Notes: generated by a model from the sequence alone, not told the origin. Shown: positions 1-8,392, counted from the first letter of the stretch. The stretch is DNA of 25,021 nt from Actinomycetota bacterium (GCA_002737595.1 NSHZ01000015.1:1-25021); one strand, 5' to 3'. Numbers and translations: made by a program.

Positions 1-1
1 A

Positions 2-649
2 TCGCTCGTGAAATTGGCTCAAGGACCGCAGAAAAAGGCGAGTGCCACCCTCGGACTCACGCCCGGATTAGCCGGGGAGATCAAGGTCGATGCCGACCTC
101 ATGACCGCGCCGTGTACACCAGCCCTTGAGATCTACTCCGGCGTCCTTTATAAAGCACTCAGTTGGAGTTCGCTACCGACCGCTGTTCGTAAACGAGCCG
201 AGGGTCAACTGTTGGTGATCTCCGCACTCTTTGGAGCACTACGACCATCTGATGCCATTCCTGCCTATCGCCTGAGTATGGATGTGACGCTCCCCCGTGT
301 TGGTGGCCTGAGTGCATTCTGGAAGAAGCATTTGTCTCTTGCACTTGCTGGTTTAGATTCCGCGCCCGTTATCGACATGCGTTCACAAACGTATGCAACT
401 GCATGGGTTCCGAACCCCGTCAATACCGCACAGGTACGCGTCTTCCTTGAGAAGAACGGCAAGCGCACTGTCGTTTCACATATGGCGAAGTTGACGCGGG
501 GTGAAGTAGCCCGTGAGCTCTTGTTACAAATCAAAGCGCCGACAAGTATCGCTGGGGTTGCTGAGGTTTTGAGCAAGAAGTTTGAGGTAGAACATGAAGA
601 GCTAAGTAGTATAAAGAGACCACACTACCTCAACATCATCCTCCGCTAA
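2..649 (+). CDS. yaaA: YaaA/UPF0246 family protein, 5' end outside the window
   Basis: Peroxide-stress protein family (E. coli YaaA, DUF328/UPF0246), linked to limiting iron-driven oxidative damage. The family-typical core is visible: LVISALFGALRPSDAIPAYR, then RLSMDV, an FW motif, VIDMRSQTYATAW, and VVSHMAKLTRGEVAREL near the end. The frame is open to the window edge and the N-terminal LLPPSE motif of the family is missing. The GTG at position 8 is therefore probably an internal valine codon and the true start lies upstream. About 215 of a usual ~250 residues are present. It ends about 37 bases before the convergent tRNA-like gene. Family assignment is firm; the physiological role is inferred from E. 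coli. Confidence 0.85.
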   Translation, partial: SLVKLAQGPQKKASATLGLTPGLAGEIKVDADLMTAPCTPALEIYSGVLYKALSWSSLPTAVRKRAEGQLLVISALFGALRPSDAIPAYRLSMDVTLPRVGGLSAFWKKHLSLALAGLDSAPVIDMRSQTYATAWVPNPVNTAQVRVFLEKNGKRTVVSHMAKLTRGEVARELLLQIKAPTSIAGVAEVLSKKFEVEHEELSSIKRPHYLNIILR

Positions 650-685
650 TTGATCTTTTGATATCACGGTAGAGAATGTCGTACG

Positions 686-758
686 AGCTGCCGGCGGGGC
701 TCGAACCCGCACCTACTAATTGGTAAGAAAGTCATGCTGCCGTTTACACCATGACAAC
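686..758 (-). tRNA. tRNA-like gene with aberrant anticodon arm (possible tRNA pseudogene)
   Basis: The minus strand folds as a 73-nt cloverleaf. The T-arm is perfect (GCGGG, loop TTCGAGC, CCCGC; 694-710). The D-arm GTGT/GCAT carries the conserved GG in its loop, U8 is present, and the D region resembles actinobacterial tRNA-Gln. The acceptor GTTGTCA/CGGCAGC pairs with two G-U wobbles and one mismatch. A stronger acceptor, GCTGGCG (766-760), lies eight bases further out. The anticodon arm is abnormal: 18 nt instead of 17, stem ACTTT/TTAGT with two T-T mismatches, and an 8-nt loop CTTACCAA. No CCA is encoded. If read as CTTAC, the loop resembles the UAC loop of the tRNA-Val at 4320-4391. It may be a decaying gene or an unusual functional RNA. 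Confidence 0.5.
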
Positions 759-838
759 CCGCCAGCGAATCTTGACCAAAATGAGAGACACCCGGTGGCT
801 GACAAATTTCGCTGTGGATTCATTAAGGCATGTGCATA

Positions 839-871
839 AGTGCGGGTTCGAGAAGATCTCGAACCCGCACT
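839..871. repeat. Perfect 15-bp inverted repeat copying the T-arm of the nearby tRNA-like gene
   Basis: Bases 839-853 and 857-871 are exact reverse complements around a 3-base loop (AGA). The right arm contains CTCGAACCCGCAC, identical to 700-712 inside the tRNA-like gene. The following CGCCGGCA (872-879) is the reverse complement of 690-697, the tRNA 3' side. The block therefore looks like an inverted partial copy of the tRNA 3' end made palindromic. No T-run follows on either strand. It could still end transcription of the leftward zinc-ribbon/RNase HI operon as a tract-less terminator, which is inference. Confidence 0.75.
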
Positions 872-1027
872 CGCCGGCAACTCCAAGGTGCACTCAAATA
901 ATGAGGCTTACCAGTTCCCCAAGTGCTCCATTTCCTCAATAGTAATTCAAGGCTATGCGAATGTTTCAGAAATTAAGTATCGAAGTCAAGCGTTAGAAAT
1001 ATAGCGTCAGAATTTTCAAATGAACGT
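872..1027. other. Non-coding spacer, AT-richer than its surroundings
   Basis: No convincing gene is seen in this part of the 650-1027 gap. The only overlapping open frame (751-942, plus) runs through the tRNA-like gene and the hairpin and has no family signature. The spacer lies downstream of the leftward RNase HI gene and probably contains its 3' untranslated region. Confidence 0.5.
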
Positions 1028-2155
1028 TCACTCAGAGTGAGTTGCGAGGTGGGAGGTGTCGTTCATCGCACGCACCAGCGCAAAGCCATCCTCCCAAATA
1101 CTCACGACAGAAACCCCACACGGATGAAGATCAAAGCGGTGAATGATCTCTATCGGAGCGCCCAAAGTCTCGCGCAACATCTGCTTGATTGGGGTTACGT
1201 GCGCGACGATCGCAACGGTCTTACCCACATGCTTCTTGGCTACGCGATGCATCGCAGGAATAACACGCGCTGAAACTTGATCATGTGATTCTCCGCCTGG
1301 CGTCGGTAACGAAGTTGATGCGAGCCAACGATCTAAGCGTGCAGCATCTTGCTCTTTCACCTCCGCAAAACTAAGACCCTCCCACTCACCAAAATTCAAT
1401 TCAGTGAAATCATCTTCCACAATGGCCTTCAGTTTTGCGTGCTGTTCAATGTGCGCGGCAGTTTGCTTGGCACGCAAGAGCGGCGAGGTATAAAGAACGT
1501 CAATCTCCCGAACGCATACGGCCTTCGCCATATGTGCCGCTTGCCACTCACCATGTTCACTCAAACCAGGGTTGGTGCCGCCACTACCTGAGAAACGCCG
1601 TTCAGGAGTGAGATGAGTTTCGCCATGGCGAATCAAAATCAAGGTTGTTGCTGGTGCACCGCTCGTGAGGCGACCCACAAGTTGATTCTTCGGAGCCGCA
1701 TCGGCCGGGACATCAACGTTAGGGCTCCCCTGCCAGGCCTGGCCTTGCTCAGCAGCATCTAGTGCTTCGTTGGCCAAGCGATCTGCATGTGAATTCTGTT
1801 CCCGCGGAATCCAGATGAACTTAATCAATTCGTAGGGGTGAATGGTGCGAGCGAGTTTGGCGAGTTCACGCATATCGGGATGTTTGATCTGCCAGCGCCC
1901 GGACATTTGTTCCACGACAAGTTTGGAATCCATCCGGACTTCAATGTGCGCTTCGGGATCGATGGCATGTGCCGCGGTAAGGCCGGCAATTAATCCGCGG
2001 TATTCGGCCACATTGTTAGTGGCCACGCCAATGGACTCCGCTACTTCTTTAAGTACCTCGCCAGTTTTCGCATCAATCACCACAGCGCCAAATCCGGCAG
2101 GGCCAGGGTTGCCACGTGAGCCACCGTCTGCAGTAACTACTAAAGAGCGCGCCAT
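1028..2155 (-). CDS. rnhA: Bifunctional RNase HI / histidine phosphatase (RnhA-CobC fusion)
   Basis: 375-residue fusion. Residues 1-140 form an RNase HI domain that removes RNA from RNA-DNA hybrids, with the acidic set D10 (TADGGSRGNPG), E51 (NNVAEYRGL), D76 (RMDSKLV) and D125 (NSHADRLANEAL). After a linker of about 30 residues, residues 171-375 form a histidine-phosphatase domain with the RHGE motif (R176, H177) and a second histidine, H319, in AHVTPIK. The same fusion occurs in mycobacteria (Rv2228c), where the phosphatase half resembles alpha-ribazole phosphatase CobC. ATG at 2155 is chosen because it overlaps the upstream gene's stop (TAATG) and begins directly at the domain. A longer frame to 2197 would lie inside the upstream gene. 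The in vivo phosphatase substrate is unknown. Confidence 0.9.
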   Translation of the reverse strand: MARSLVVTADGGSRGNPGPAGFGAVVIDAKTGEVLKEVAESIGVATNNVAEYRGLIAGLTAAHAIDPEAHIEVRMDSKLVVEQMSGRWQIKHPDMRELAKLARTIHPYELIKFIWIPREQNSHADRLANEALDAAEQGQAWQGSPNVDVPADAAPKNQLVGRLTSGAPATTLILIRHGETHLTPERRFSGSGGTNPGLSEHGEWQAAHMAKAVCVREIDVLYTSPLLRAKQTAAHIEQHAKLKAIVEDDFTELNFGEWEGLSFAEVKEQDAARLDRWLASTSLPTPGGESHDQVSARVIPAMHRVAKKHVGKTVAIVAHVTPIKQMLRETLGAPIEIIHRFDLHPCGVSVVSIWEDGFALVRAMNDTSHLATHSE

Positions 2156-2895
2156 TAAAGCCCAGAATCTGAAGTACGCACGAGAATGCGGCGGCACTCC
2201 TCACAGCGCAAAACTTCATCTGCAGCCGCGGCGCGGAACTTCTCGATATCGACCGCGTTGATTTCTAGTCGGCATCCCTGACAACGACGTTGGTGGAGTG
2301 CGGCGGCACCGGGTGCGCTGATGGATTCGCTCAGTTTCGTGTACAGCGCAAGGAGAGCATCATCGATCTGACTCGCAAGAATTCCGCACATTTCGCGTGT
2401 GACTATTTCTTCTCCGGAAATTGCTGCGAGCGCACCGTCGCGCTTAGATTCCATGGAAGCTACATCAGCAGAAATCGCATCGTGCTCAGTACGCAATTCT
2501 TTCTCACGTGCTTGAGCAGACTCCATGCGTTCCATAATTTCAAGTTCTATCTCTTCGAGCTCGTTCTGGCGACGCCCAAGTGAAACCAACTCATGCTGGA
2601 AAGCTTCAAGTTCTTTGGGACTTCCTTGACCGGCATCTAGTCGGCTTTGATCCTTAGCAACGCGAGAACGTACCTGATCAACATCGGCATCTGCGCGAAG
2701 TAATTCCTTCTTGATATCGCTCTGTTCGGTGGTGATTGCCACAATAAGGTTATTGAGCTCTGTAAGTCGAACCCCAGCCTTGGCGATCGCCTCGTGCTCC
2801 GGAAATGACTTGGCCTTATGTGCGAGCTGGGAAAGGGTCTGATCAAGGCCCGCAATGTCGAGTAGCTTCGCTTGATCTGCTGGCGCAGCTTTCAC
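2155..2895 (-). CDS. Coiled-coil protein with C-terminal C4 zinc ribbon (CT398-like)
   Basis: 246 residues. About residues 30-170 are a long, charged coiled coil. The C-terminus carries two CxxC pairs, C205/C208 and C231/C234, a zinc-ribbon fold (zf-RING_7 family, CT398-like). The family is widespread and conserved next to the RNase HI-phosphatase fusion in actinobacteria (Rv2229c). A nucleic-acid or protein scaffolding role is usually assumed but not established. It starts at GTG with a good AGGAGG site five bases upstream. Translation is coupled to the downstream rnhA by a one-base stop/start overlap, so the two form one leftward operon. Confidence 0.85.
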   Translation of the reverse strand: MKAAPADQAKLLDIAGLDQTLSQLAHKAKSFPEHEAIAKAGVRLTELNNLIVAITTEQSDIKKELLRADADVDQVRSRVAKDQSRLDAGQGSPKELEAFQHELVSLGRRQNELEEIELEIMERMESAQAREKELRTEHDAISADVASMESKRDGALAAISGEEIVTREMCGILASQIDDALLALYTKLSESISAPGAAALHQRRCQGCRLEINAVDIEKFRAAAADEVLRCEECRRILVRTSDSGL

Positions 2896-3048
2896 GAGGA
2901 CCTCCTGGGGCCGATATGGAATTGGCTTAAGGCTACCGCGCCCACGAGCTCGATCACACCCACCAAAGGCTGCCCGAGTTCAGCAGGGATCCTTTCCACC
3001 CGCTGATCCATACCCTTAGATTGGGAGTGAACCGATCTAGGAGAAGAG

Positions 3049-4302
3049 ATGAGACCAGCGCTACCGGAACATGGCCGCCCTTGGGCAGAGATCAAGGACG
3101 AGATGTCTGGCTTCTCCGCTAACGATGTAAAGTGGCGGGAAGGCCGCCATGCCTTCCATGTCTGGTACGGCGGCGATGACATCTTCGAGGTACAGCGCGA
3201 CAGCTACGCGATGTACATGCAAGAAAACGGTGGCGGTGCGGGCAAAACTTTTAAAAGTCTGAAGATCATGGAAGACGCGGTCATCGATTATGCCGCTGGA
3301 CTCTTGCAAGGCAAGACGGCCGTCGGGCATATCACCTCAGGTGGAAGTGAAAGTATTTTCGTCGCCCTGAAAGCCGCTCGCGATTGGGCACGTAAACATA
3401 AACCAGAAATTACTTCACCCGAAGTAGTGATTCCATTCTCCGGTCATCCCACCTTCAATAGAGCCGCAGAATATCTAGGACTCACCATTGTGCGCGTGCC
3501 AGTTGCTGCGGACCTGCGCGGAGATGTTCCTGCCATGGAAGCCGCGATCAACGCCAACACCATCGCACTCGTGGGCTCTGCGGTCTGTTTCCCTTACGGC
3601 GTAGTCGATCCGATCAGCGCTCTCAGCGATCTTGCGCAACGAAAGAACCTCTGGCTCCACGTTGATGCGTGTATCGCTGGACTACAAGCTCCCTTTGCGC
3701 GCGAACTTGGCTACGAAGTTCCCGACTTTGATTTCTCACTTCCTGGAGTGAGCTCGATCTCTGCCGATATGCACAAGTACGGCTTCGGCGCCAAAGGTTC
3801 ATCGCTCGTTCTCTATGCAAACGCCGAACTCGCCTCTTTTCAACCATTCAATTTCTATGACTGGCCCCTTGGTCAATTTTCAAACCCCAACGTAGCCAGC
3901 ACTCGTCCTGGCGGATCGATCTCAAGCTCCTACGCGGTAATGAACTATCTCGGACATGACGGGTATCTAGCGTTGAATAAGCGCCTCATGAACCTACGTG
4001 ATGAAATCATGGCTGGCATTAACGCGATTCCAGGACTCACCATTAACAGCACGCCACATTCCCTCATCATTAGTTTTGGTCCTTCAGACCAGGATAACGT
4101 TGATGGCCTGGCGATCTACGATGAGATGGCTAAAAGAGATTGGTACCTCGGCCGCTCATATCAACCGCGCGGAATGATGATGGGAATCTCGTTGCCACAT
4201 GAACTCTCTAAAGCAAAACTACTTGCCGACTTAGCGGAGTGCACTGAACAAGTAATTCGCACTCATCAGAAGAGTGATCCGAACGCGCCACTCACTTATT
4301 AA
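3049..4302 (+). CDS. PLP-dependent lyase/decarboxylase of the sphingosine-1-phosphate lyase type
   Basis: 417-residue group II PLP decarboxylase-fold enzyme. Family signs in order: TSGGSES (96-102), HPTFNRAAEYLG, HVDAC (D206, cofactor contact), and ISADMHKYGFGAKGSS, where K243 is the expected Schiff-base lysine. It ends with the STRPGG segment. This HKYG-x-x-KGSS pattern is more like eukaryotic and Symbiobacterium S1P lyases than glutamate decarboxylase. Those enzymes cleave phosphorylated sphingoid bases to a fatty aldehyde and phosphoethanolamine. The membrane anchor of the eukaryotic enzyme is absent, so it is probably cytosolic. The start ATG follows AGGAG. It stands alone, divergent from the zinc-ribbon gene. 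The substrate could be another amine or amino acid. Confidence 0.75.
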   Translation: MRPALPEHGRPWAEIKDEMSGFSANDVKWREGRHAFHVWYGGDDIFEVQRDSYAMYMQENGGGAGKTFKSLKIMEDAVIDYAAGLLQGKTAVGHITSGGSESIFVALKAARDWARKHKPEITSPEVVIPFSGHPTFNRAAEYLGLTIVRVPVAADLRGDVPAMEAAINANTIALVGSAVCFPYGVVDPISALSDLAQRKNLWLHVDACIAGLQAPFARELGYEVPDFDFSLPGVSSISADMHKYGFGAKGSSLVLYANAELASFQPFNFYDWPLGQFSNPNVASTRPGGSISSSYAVMNYLGHDGYLALNKRLMNLRDEIMAGINAIPGLTINSTPHSLIISFGPSDQDNVDGLAIYDEMAKRDWYLGRSYQPRGMMMGISLPHELSKAKLLADLAECTEQVIRTHQKSDPNAPLTY

Positions 4303-4316
4303 AGTAGCGATCTGTG

Positions 4317-4391
4317 TGGTGGGCGCTGAGGGTTTCGAACCCCCGACATCCTCGGTGTAAGCGAGGCGCTCTACCGCTGAGCTAAGCACCC
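4317..4391 (-). tRNA. tRNA-Val (anticodon UAC)
   Basis: Complete cloverleaf on the minus strand: acceptor GGGTGCT/AGCGCCC, a normal D-arm, anticodon stem CCTCG/CGAGG around loop CTTACAC (anticodon TAC), and T-arm GGGGG/CCCTC around TTCGAAA. The mature body is 4320-4391, and CCA appears to be encoded at 4319-4317. It lies convergent to the lyase gene, 14 bases past its stop. Confidence 0.95.
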
Positions 4392-4428
4392 TAATCGCTC
4401 CCACCGAAGTGGGTGCGACCGAAACATA

Positions 4429-4884
4429 CTAGAGGGCAGCGAGGGCCTTCTTGTAATCCTCGTTATTTCGTGCGTCCATGCCGCTGTAAAGAGCAAATCG
4501 GACTACGCCTTCCTTGTCAATAATAAAGGATCCACGGTTTGCAAAGCCCTTCTCTTCGATGAAGGTTCCGAATGCCTTTGACGCGGCGCCATGTGGCCAG
4601 AAGTCTGAGAGCACAGAGAAATTGAAGCCTTCCTTAGCAGCAAATTCCTTCTGTGTGTAAGGAGAGTCGCATGAAATAGCGAGGAGTTCAGTCTTCTCAT
4701 TTTGAAAAGAACTGAGGTCATCGCGAAGTCCACAAAGTTCACCAGTGCAAGTACCAGTGAAAGAGAAAGGATAGAAGGTGATGAGCACGTTCTTCTTTCC
4801 ACGGAAAGAAGAGAGCGTCACCTCTTCGGTCTGCTGATTTTTGAGTGTGAAATCTGGGGCGATGTCGCCAACTGAAAGTGCCAT
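4429..4884 (-). CDS. Peroxiredoxin, AhpE-like with an added BCP-type second cysteine
   Basis: 151-residue thioredoxin-fold peroxidase that reduces hydroperoxides. PFSFTGTCTGELCGLRDDL holds the peroxidatic C46, and LSDFWPHGAASKAFGTF and ANRGSFIID closely resemble M. tuberculosis AhpE (Rv2238c). AhpE is a 1-Cys enzyme, but this protein also has C51, giving the C-x4-C spacing of BCP/PrxQ enzymes that form an internal disulfide. It starts at ATG with AAAGGAG upstream. It lies 41 bases downstream of the DUF3052 gene and is probably in the same leftward unit. The peroxiredoxin call is firm; the reducing partner is unknown. Confidence 0.9.
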   Translation of the reverse strand: MALSVGDIAPDFTLKNQQTEEVTLSSFRGKKNVLITFYPFSFTGTCTGELCGLRDDLSSFQNEKTELLAISCDSPYTQKEFAAKEGFNFSVLSDFWPHGAASKAFGTFIEEKGFANRGSFIIDKEGVVRFALYSGMDARNNEDYKKALAAL

Positions 4885-4897
4885 GATTCTCCTTTGT

Positions 4898-4911
4898 GCG
4901 GCGAGCGCCGC
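4898..4911. repeat. Short GC-rich hairpin between the DUF3052 and peroxiredoxin genes
   Basis: GCGGCGAGCGCCGC is self-complementary except for its centre, giving a 5-6 bp stem. It sits in the 41-base gap and leads into the peroxiredoxin ribosome-binding site. It could modulate relative expression of the two genes, or be chance in GC-rich sequence. Confidence 0.35.
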
Positions 4912-4925
4912 GATTGGTTAAGCGA

Positions 4926-5345
4926 TTAGCGGCGAGATGCCTTTGGTGCAGTGAACTTTGTTGCTGTCCAATCCTTTGCAACTGCAAAAGATGAAGTTTG
5001 TGAAAGGCCCGCAGTGGGCGCAGCTTCTTGAATGTCGCTGGGCTCAACATGTTGCGGACGCCCAGCCTTAGGAGTGATCACCCAGATAGCTCCGGCATCG
5101 GCTAAAAAGGTAAGTGCATCAACCAGAAGATCTACCAGGTCTCCGTCATCTTCACGAAACCAAATGAGGGCAACATCAACAACTTCTTCGGTCTCAACAC
5201 TGAGGAAGTCAGATCCCGCGAGCGCAGTAATCTCTTCGCGAAGGGCCATATCGACATCAGAGCCAAAGCCCAATTCCATGACGAGTGCACCGGGAAGGAC
5301 ACCAAGGCGACTCGCTACTCCCGCGGAGCCCGCGGCCGTACTCAC
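4926..5345 (-). CDS. DUF3052 family protein
   Basis: 139-residue actinobacterial protein of unknown function (DUF3052; Rv2239c in M. tuberculosis). The recognisable core is acidic, including ETEEVVDVALIWFREDDGDLVDLLVDAL followed by GAIWVITPKAGRPQHVEPSDIQEAA and a C-terminal VAKDWTATKF segment. No catalytic motif or membrane segment is visible. It starts at GTG 5345 with AGGAGG eight bases before; the GTG two bases upstream hits a stop immediately. It is divergent from aceE and upstream of the peroxiredoxin gene, an arrangement conserved in actinobacteria. Function is not inferred. Confidence 0.85.
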   Translation of the reverse strand: MSTAAGSAGVASRLGVLPGALVMELGFGSDVDMALREEITALAGSDFLSVETEEVVDVALIWFREDDGDLVDLLVDALTFLADAGAIWVITPKAGRPQHVEPSDIQEAAPTAGLSQTSSFAVAKDWTATKFTAPKASRR

Positions 5346-5484
5346 ACAATCCCCTCCTCATTTGGAACTCTGGATTTCGGTTTTCGATACCTCTGGAGAG
5401 TACTCCACCCAGATCTGAGGCTTTTCGCAAGTCCTCCTGGGTAAAAATCAATCTGAGCCTGGGATTAATCTAGGAATTCATCAG

Positions 5485-8382
5485 GTGAAGGCACCTAATG
5501 TGACGAATCGACCCTGGCTAGGGGAAGATAGGCATCGAGTGCGAAAGAGTCCCGTGACCCGGGATCCTGGATCGCTCGCCGGCCCCGCCAAGGGCTGGGC
5601 AGACCCCATCTCACCCGAAGGGCGCCAAACTGTGGCTGTTGAATTTGAACTCTCTGGACCTGACCAAGACCCGCTGATCACTGGCGGCATGCCGAGCCAG
5701 TTGGTTGATACTGATCCAGAAGAGAGCGCCGAGTGGCGAGCCTCCTTTGATGCACTCCTTGAAAATGCCGGACCCACTCGCGCGCGCTATGTAATGCTCT
5801 CGCTCCTGCAACGCGCAGCAGAGAAATCAGTCGGCGTACCAAGCCTTCGCAATAGCGATTACATCAACACCATTCCGCCTGAGCGCGAACCCGATTTCCC
5901 GGGCGATGAAGCAATGGAACGCCGCATTCGATCCTTCATGCGATGGAACGCTGCCATGCTCGTGCACCGCGCCCAACGCCCGGGCGTCGGTGTAGGCGGA
6001 CACATCTCCTCGTACGCATCTTCAGCATCGCTCTACGAAGTAGGTTTCAACCACTTCTTCCGCGGCAAGGATCATCCTGGCGGCGGCGATCAAATCTTCT
6101 ATCAAGGTCATGCAAGCCCCGGCATGTATGCACGCGCATTTCTTGAAGGCCGACTCAGCGAAGATCAACTCGATGGATTCCGCCAAGAGCTTTCACATCC
6201 AGCAGGTGGACTCTCGTCATATCCGCATCCACGTCTTATGCCAGACTTCTGGGAATTCCCCACAGTCTCTATGGGCCTGGGACCACTCAATGCCATTTAT
6301 CAAGCCCGCTTCAATCGTTACTTGCAGGCCCGCGGAATTAAAGACACGAGCGATCAACATGTATGGGCTTTCCTTGGCGATGGCGAGACCGACGAAGTAG
6401 AGAGCCTTGGTGCTATTGGTTTAGCTGCACGCGAAGAACTCGACAATCTCACATTCGTCGTTAACTGCAACTTGCAGCGCCTCGATGGTCCGGTGCGCGG
6501 TAACGGAAAAATCATTCAAGAGTTGGAATCTTATTTCCGCGGTGCAGGTTGGAACGTCATCAAGGTCGTTTGGGGTCGAGAGTGGGATCCACTGCTTGCC
6601 CAAGACCGCGAAGGCGCACTCGTAAATCTCATGAATGTCACTCCTGATGGCGATTTCCAAACATACAAAGCCGAAGATGGTGCATTTGTGCGCGAAAACT
6701 TCTTCGGTCGCGATCCACGCGCGCTCAAACTTATTGAAGGGTGGAATGACGAGAAGGTGTGGGGGCTGCGTCGCGGTGGCCACGACTATCGCAAGCTCTA
6801 CGCCGCCTACTCCGCCGCGATGGCACATAAGGGTCAACCCACGGTCATCTTGGCGAAGACCGTCAAGGGCTGGGGCCTGGGGCCGCACTTTGAGGGTCGC
6901 AACTCCACACACCAAATGAAGAAACTTACTTTGGAAGATATTCAGACTTTCCGTGATCGTCTCGGAATTCCGTTTAGCGATGATCAACTTGATAAGTACA
7001 CCCCGCCTTACTACCACCCGGGCAAAGACTCTGCCGAGTACGCGTACATGATGGAACGTCGGGCAAAGCTTGGCGGACCACTGCCCAGTCGCATTGTGCG
7101 CCCCAAGGCGTTGGCCCAACCTGATGATTCCGTTTATGAATCCGTTACTCGCGGATCGGGTAAGCAAGAAGTGGCTACCACTATGGCATTTGTACGCATG
7201 CTCAAGGATCTCTTCAAAGATCCAATGATTGGGCCGCGCATCGTCCCCATCATTCCTGACGAAGCGCGCACCTTCGGAATGGATTCACTCTTCCCTACCC
7301 AGAAGATCTATTCACCACATGGTCAGACTTACACGTCTGTCGATCGCGACTTAATGCTCTCCTACAAAGAATCTAAGCAAGGTGTCATTCTTCACGAAGG
7401 CATTAACGAAGCTGGCTCTGTCGCATCCTTTACTGCTGTCGGCACTTCATACGCCACACACGGTGAACCGATGATTCCGATTTACGTCTTCTATTCAATG
7501 TTCGGCTTCCAACGTACCGGAGACAGTTTCTGGGCAGCAGCCGATCAATTGACCCGTGGTTTCGTATTCGGCGCCACCGCAGGTCGCACTACGCTCAATG
7601 GTGAAGGCTTGCAACACGAAGACGGCCATTCACATCTGCTCGCCTCTACTAACCCCGCCGTAGTTTCCTACGACCCGGCATTCGCATACGAAATTGGGCA
7701 CATCTTCAAAGACGGTCTTCGTCGCATGTACGGCGAAAACTCAGAGAACATTTACTACTACCTCACCGTATACAACGAGCCATACGTGCAACCAGCCGAA
7801 CCTACCAATGTCGATGCGGCCGGAATTCTTGGCGGCATCTACAAGTACGCACCGGCTCCCACTTCTCATTCCAAGAAGGCGCAACTCCTCGCCTCCGGCG
7901 TGGCTGTTAACTGGGCGCTTAAGGCTCAGCAATTACTCGCCGAAGATTGGGGCGTCTCTGCCGACGTGTGGTCAGTGACTTCATGGAACGAGTTACGCAG
8001 AAATGGTCTCGAAGTTGATCGACATAACATGCTCCATCCTGAAGAGGGTCGCCAAGAAGCTTTCGTCACGACTCAACTCAAAGGATCTTTGGGACCAGTC
8101 GTAGCGGTCAGCGATTTCATGCGTGCAGTACAAGATCAAATTGCGCCATGGGTCGAGGGAGAATTCATTTCTCTTGGAACTGATGGCTTCGGTCTCTCAG
8201 ATACGCGAGGAGCACTTCGTCGCCATTTCCGAGTAGATGGCGAATCCATCGCGGTTGCCGCACTCTATGAACTTAATCGATTGGGTGAAGTTGAGATCGA
8301 CGTGGTCAAGAGCGCACTTGATAAGTACGCCATTCACGACGTGAGTGCGGCTGATCCAGGAAATACCGAAGGCTCTGGCTGA
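5485..8382 (+). CDS. aceE: Pyruvate dehydrogenase E1 component, homodimeric type
   Basis: Thiamine-diphosphate enzyme that decarboxylates pyruvate and passes the acetyl group to the E2 lipoyl domain, feeding the TCA cycle. The sequence is close to actinobacterial AceE throughout: [24 protein letters not shown], the ThDP motif GDGE (298-301) to NCN (327-329), [21 protein letters not shown], and [15 protein letters not shown]. The GTG at 5485 gives 965 residues, about 60 more than usual. The first ~50 residues show no family similarity that I recognise, so GTG 5632 or ATG 5689 may be the real start. A weak AGGA precedes 5485. No E2 or E3 gene is in view. It is convergent with the thioredoxin-TPR gene, 10 bases between stops. 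Confidence 0.95.
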   Translation: MKAPNVTNRPWLGEDRHRVRKSPVTRDPGSLAGPAKGWADPISPEGRQTVAVEFELSGPDQDPLITGGMPSQLVDTDPEESAEWRASFDALLENAGPTRARYVMLSLLQRAAEKSVGVPSLRNSDYINTIPPEREPDFPGDEAMERRIRSFMRWNAAMLVHRAQRPGVGVGGHISSYASSASLYEVGFNHFFRGKDHPGGGDQIFYQGHASPGMYARAFLEGRLSEDQLDGFRQELSHPAGGLSSYPHPRLMPDFWEFPTVSMGLGPLNAIYQARFNRYLQARGIKDTSDQHVWAFLGDGETDEVESLGAIGLAAREELDNLTFVVNCNLQRLDGPVRGNGKIIQELESYFRGAGWNVIKVVWGREWDPLLAQDREGALVNLMNVTPDGDFQTYKAEDGAFVRENFFGRDPRALKLIEGWNDEKVWGLRRGGHDYRKLYAAYSAAMAHKGQPTVILAKTVKGWGLGPHFEGRNSTHQMKKLTLEDIQTFRDRLGIPFSDDQLDKYTPPYYHPGKDSAEYAYMMERRAKLGGPLPSRIVRPKALAQPDDSVYESVTRGSGKQEVATTMAFVRMLKDLFKDPMIGPRIVPIIPDEARTFGMDSLFPTQKIYSPHGQTYTSVDRDLMLSYKESKQGVILHEGINEAGSVASFTAVGTSYATHGEPMIPIYVFYSMFGFQRTGDSFWAAADQLTRGFVFGATAGRTTLNGEGLQHEDGHSHLLASTNPAVVSYDPAFAYEIGHIFKDGLRRMYGENSENIYYYLTVYNEPYVQPAEPTNVDAAGILGGIYKYAPAPTSHSKKAQLLASGVAVNWALKAQQLLAEDWGVSADVWSVTSWNELRRNGLEVDRHNMLHPEEGRQEAFVTTQLKGSLGPVVAVSDFMRAVQDQIAPWVEGEFISLGTDGFGLSDTRGALRRHFRVDGESIAVAALYELNRLGEVEIDVVKSALDKYAIHDVSAADPGNTEGSG

Positions 8383-8392
8383 TCGCTCAGCT

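Noticed and set aside
839..871. Phage or element attachment site
   Set aside because: The copy is inverted relative to the tRNA-like gene and no integrase or mobile cargo lies between or beside them.
751..942. 63-codon plus-strand frame
   Set aside because: It runs through the tRNA-like gene and the perfect hairpin, has no good ribosome-binding site and no recognisable protein family.
2896..3048. Riboswitch or other structured leader between the zinc-ribbon and lyase genes
   Set aside because: The divergent gap holds plausible promoter sequence but I see no strong conserved fold or known motif.
6421..7167. 248-residue antisense frame inside aceE
   Set aside because: It lies opposite a highly conserved part of aceE and its sequence mirrors aceE codon bias; no family match is recognised.
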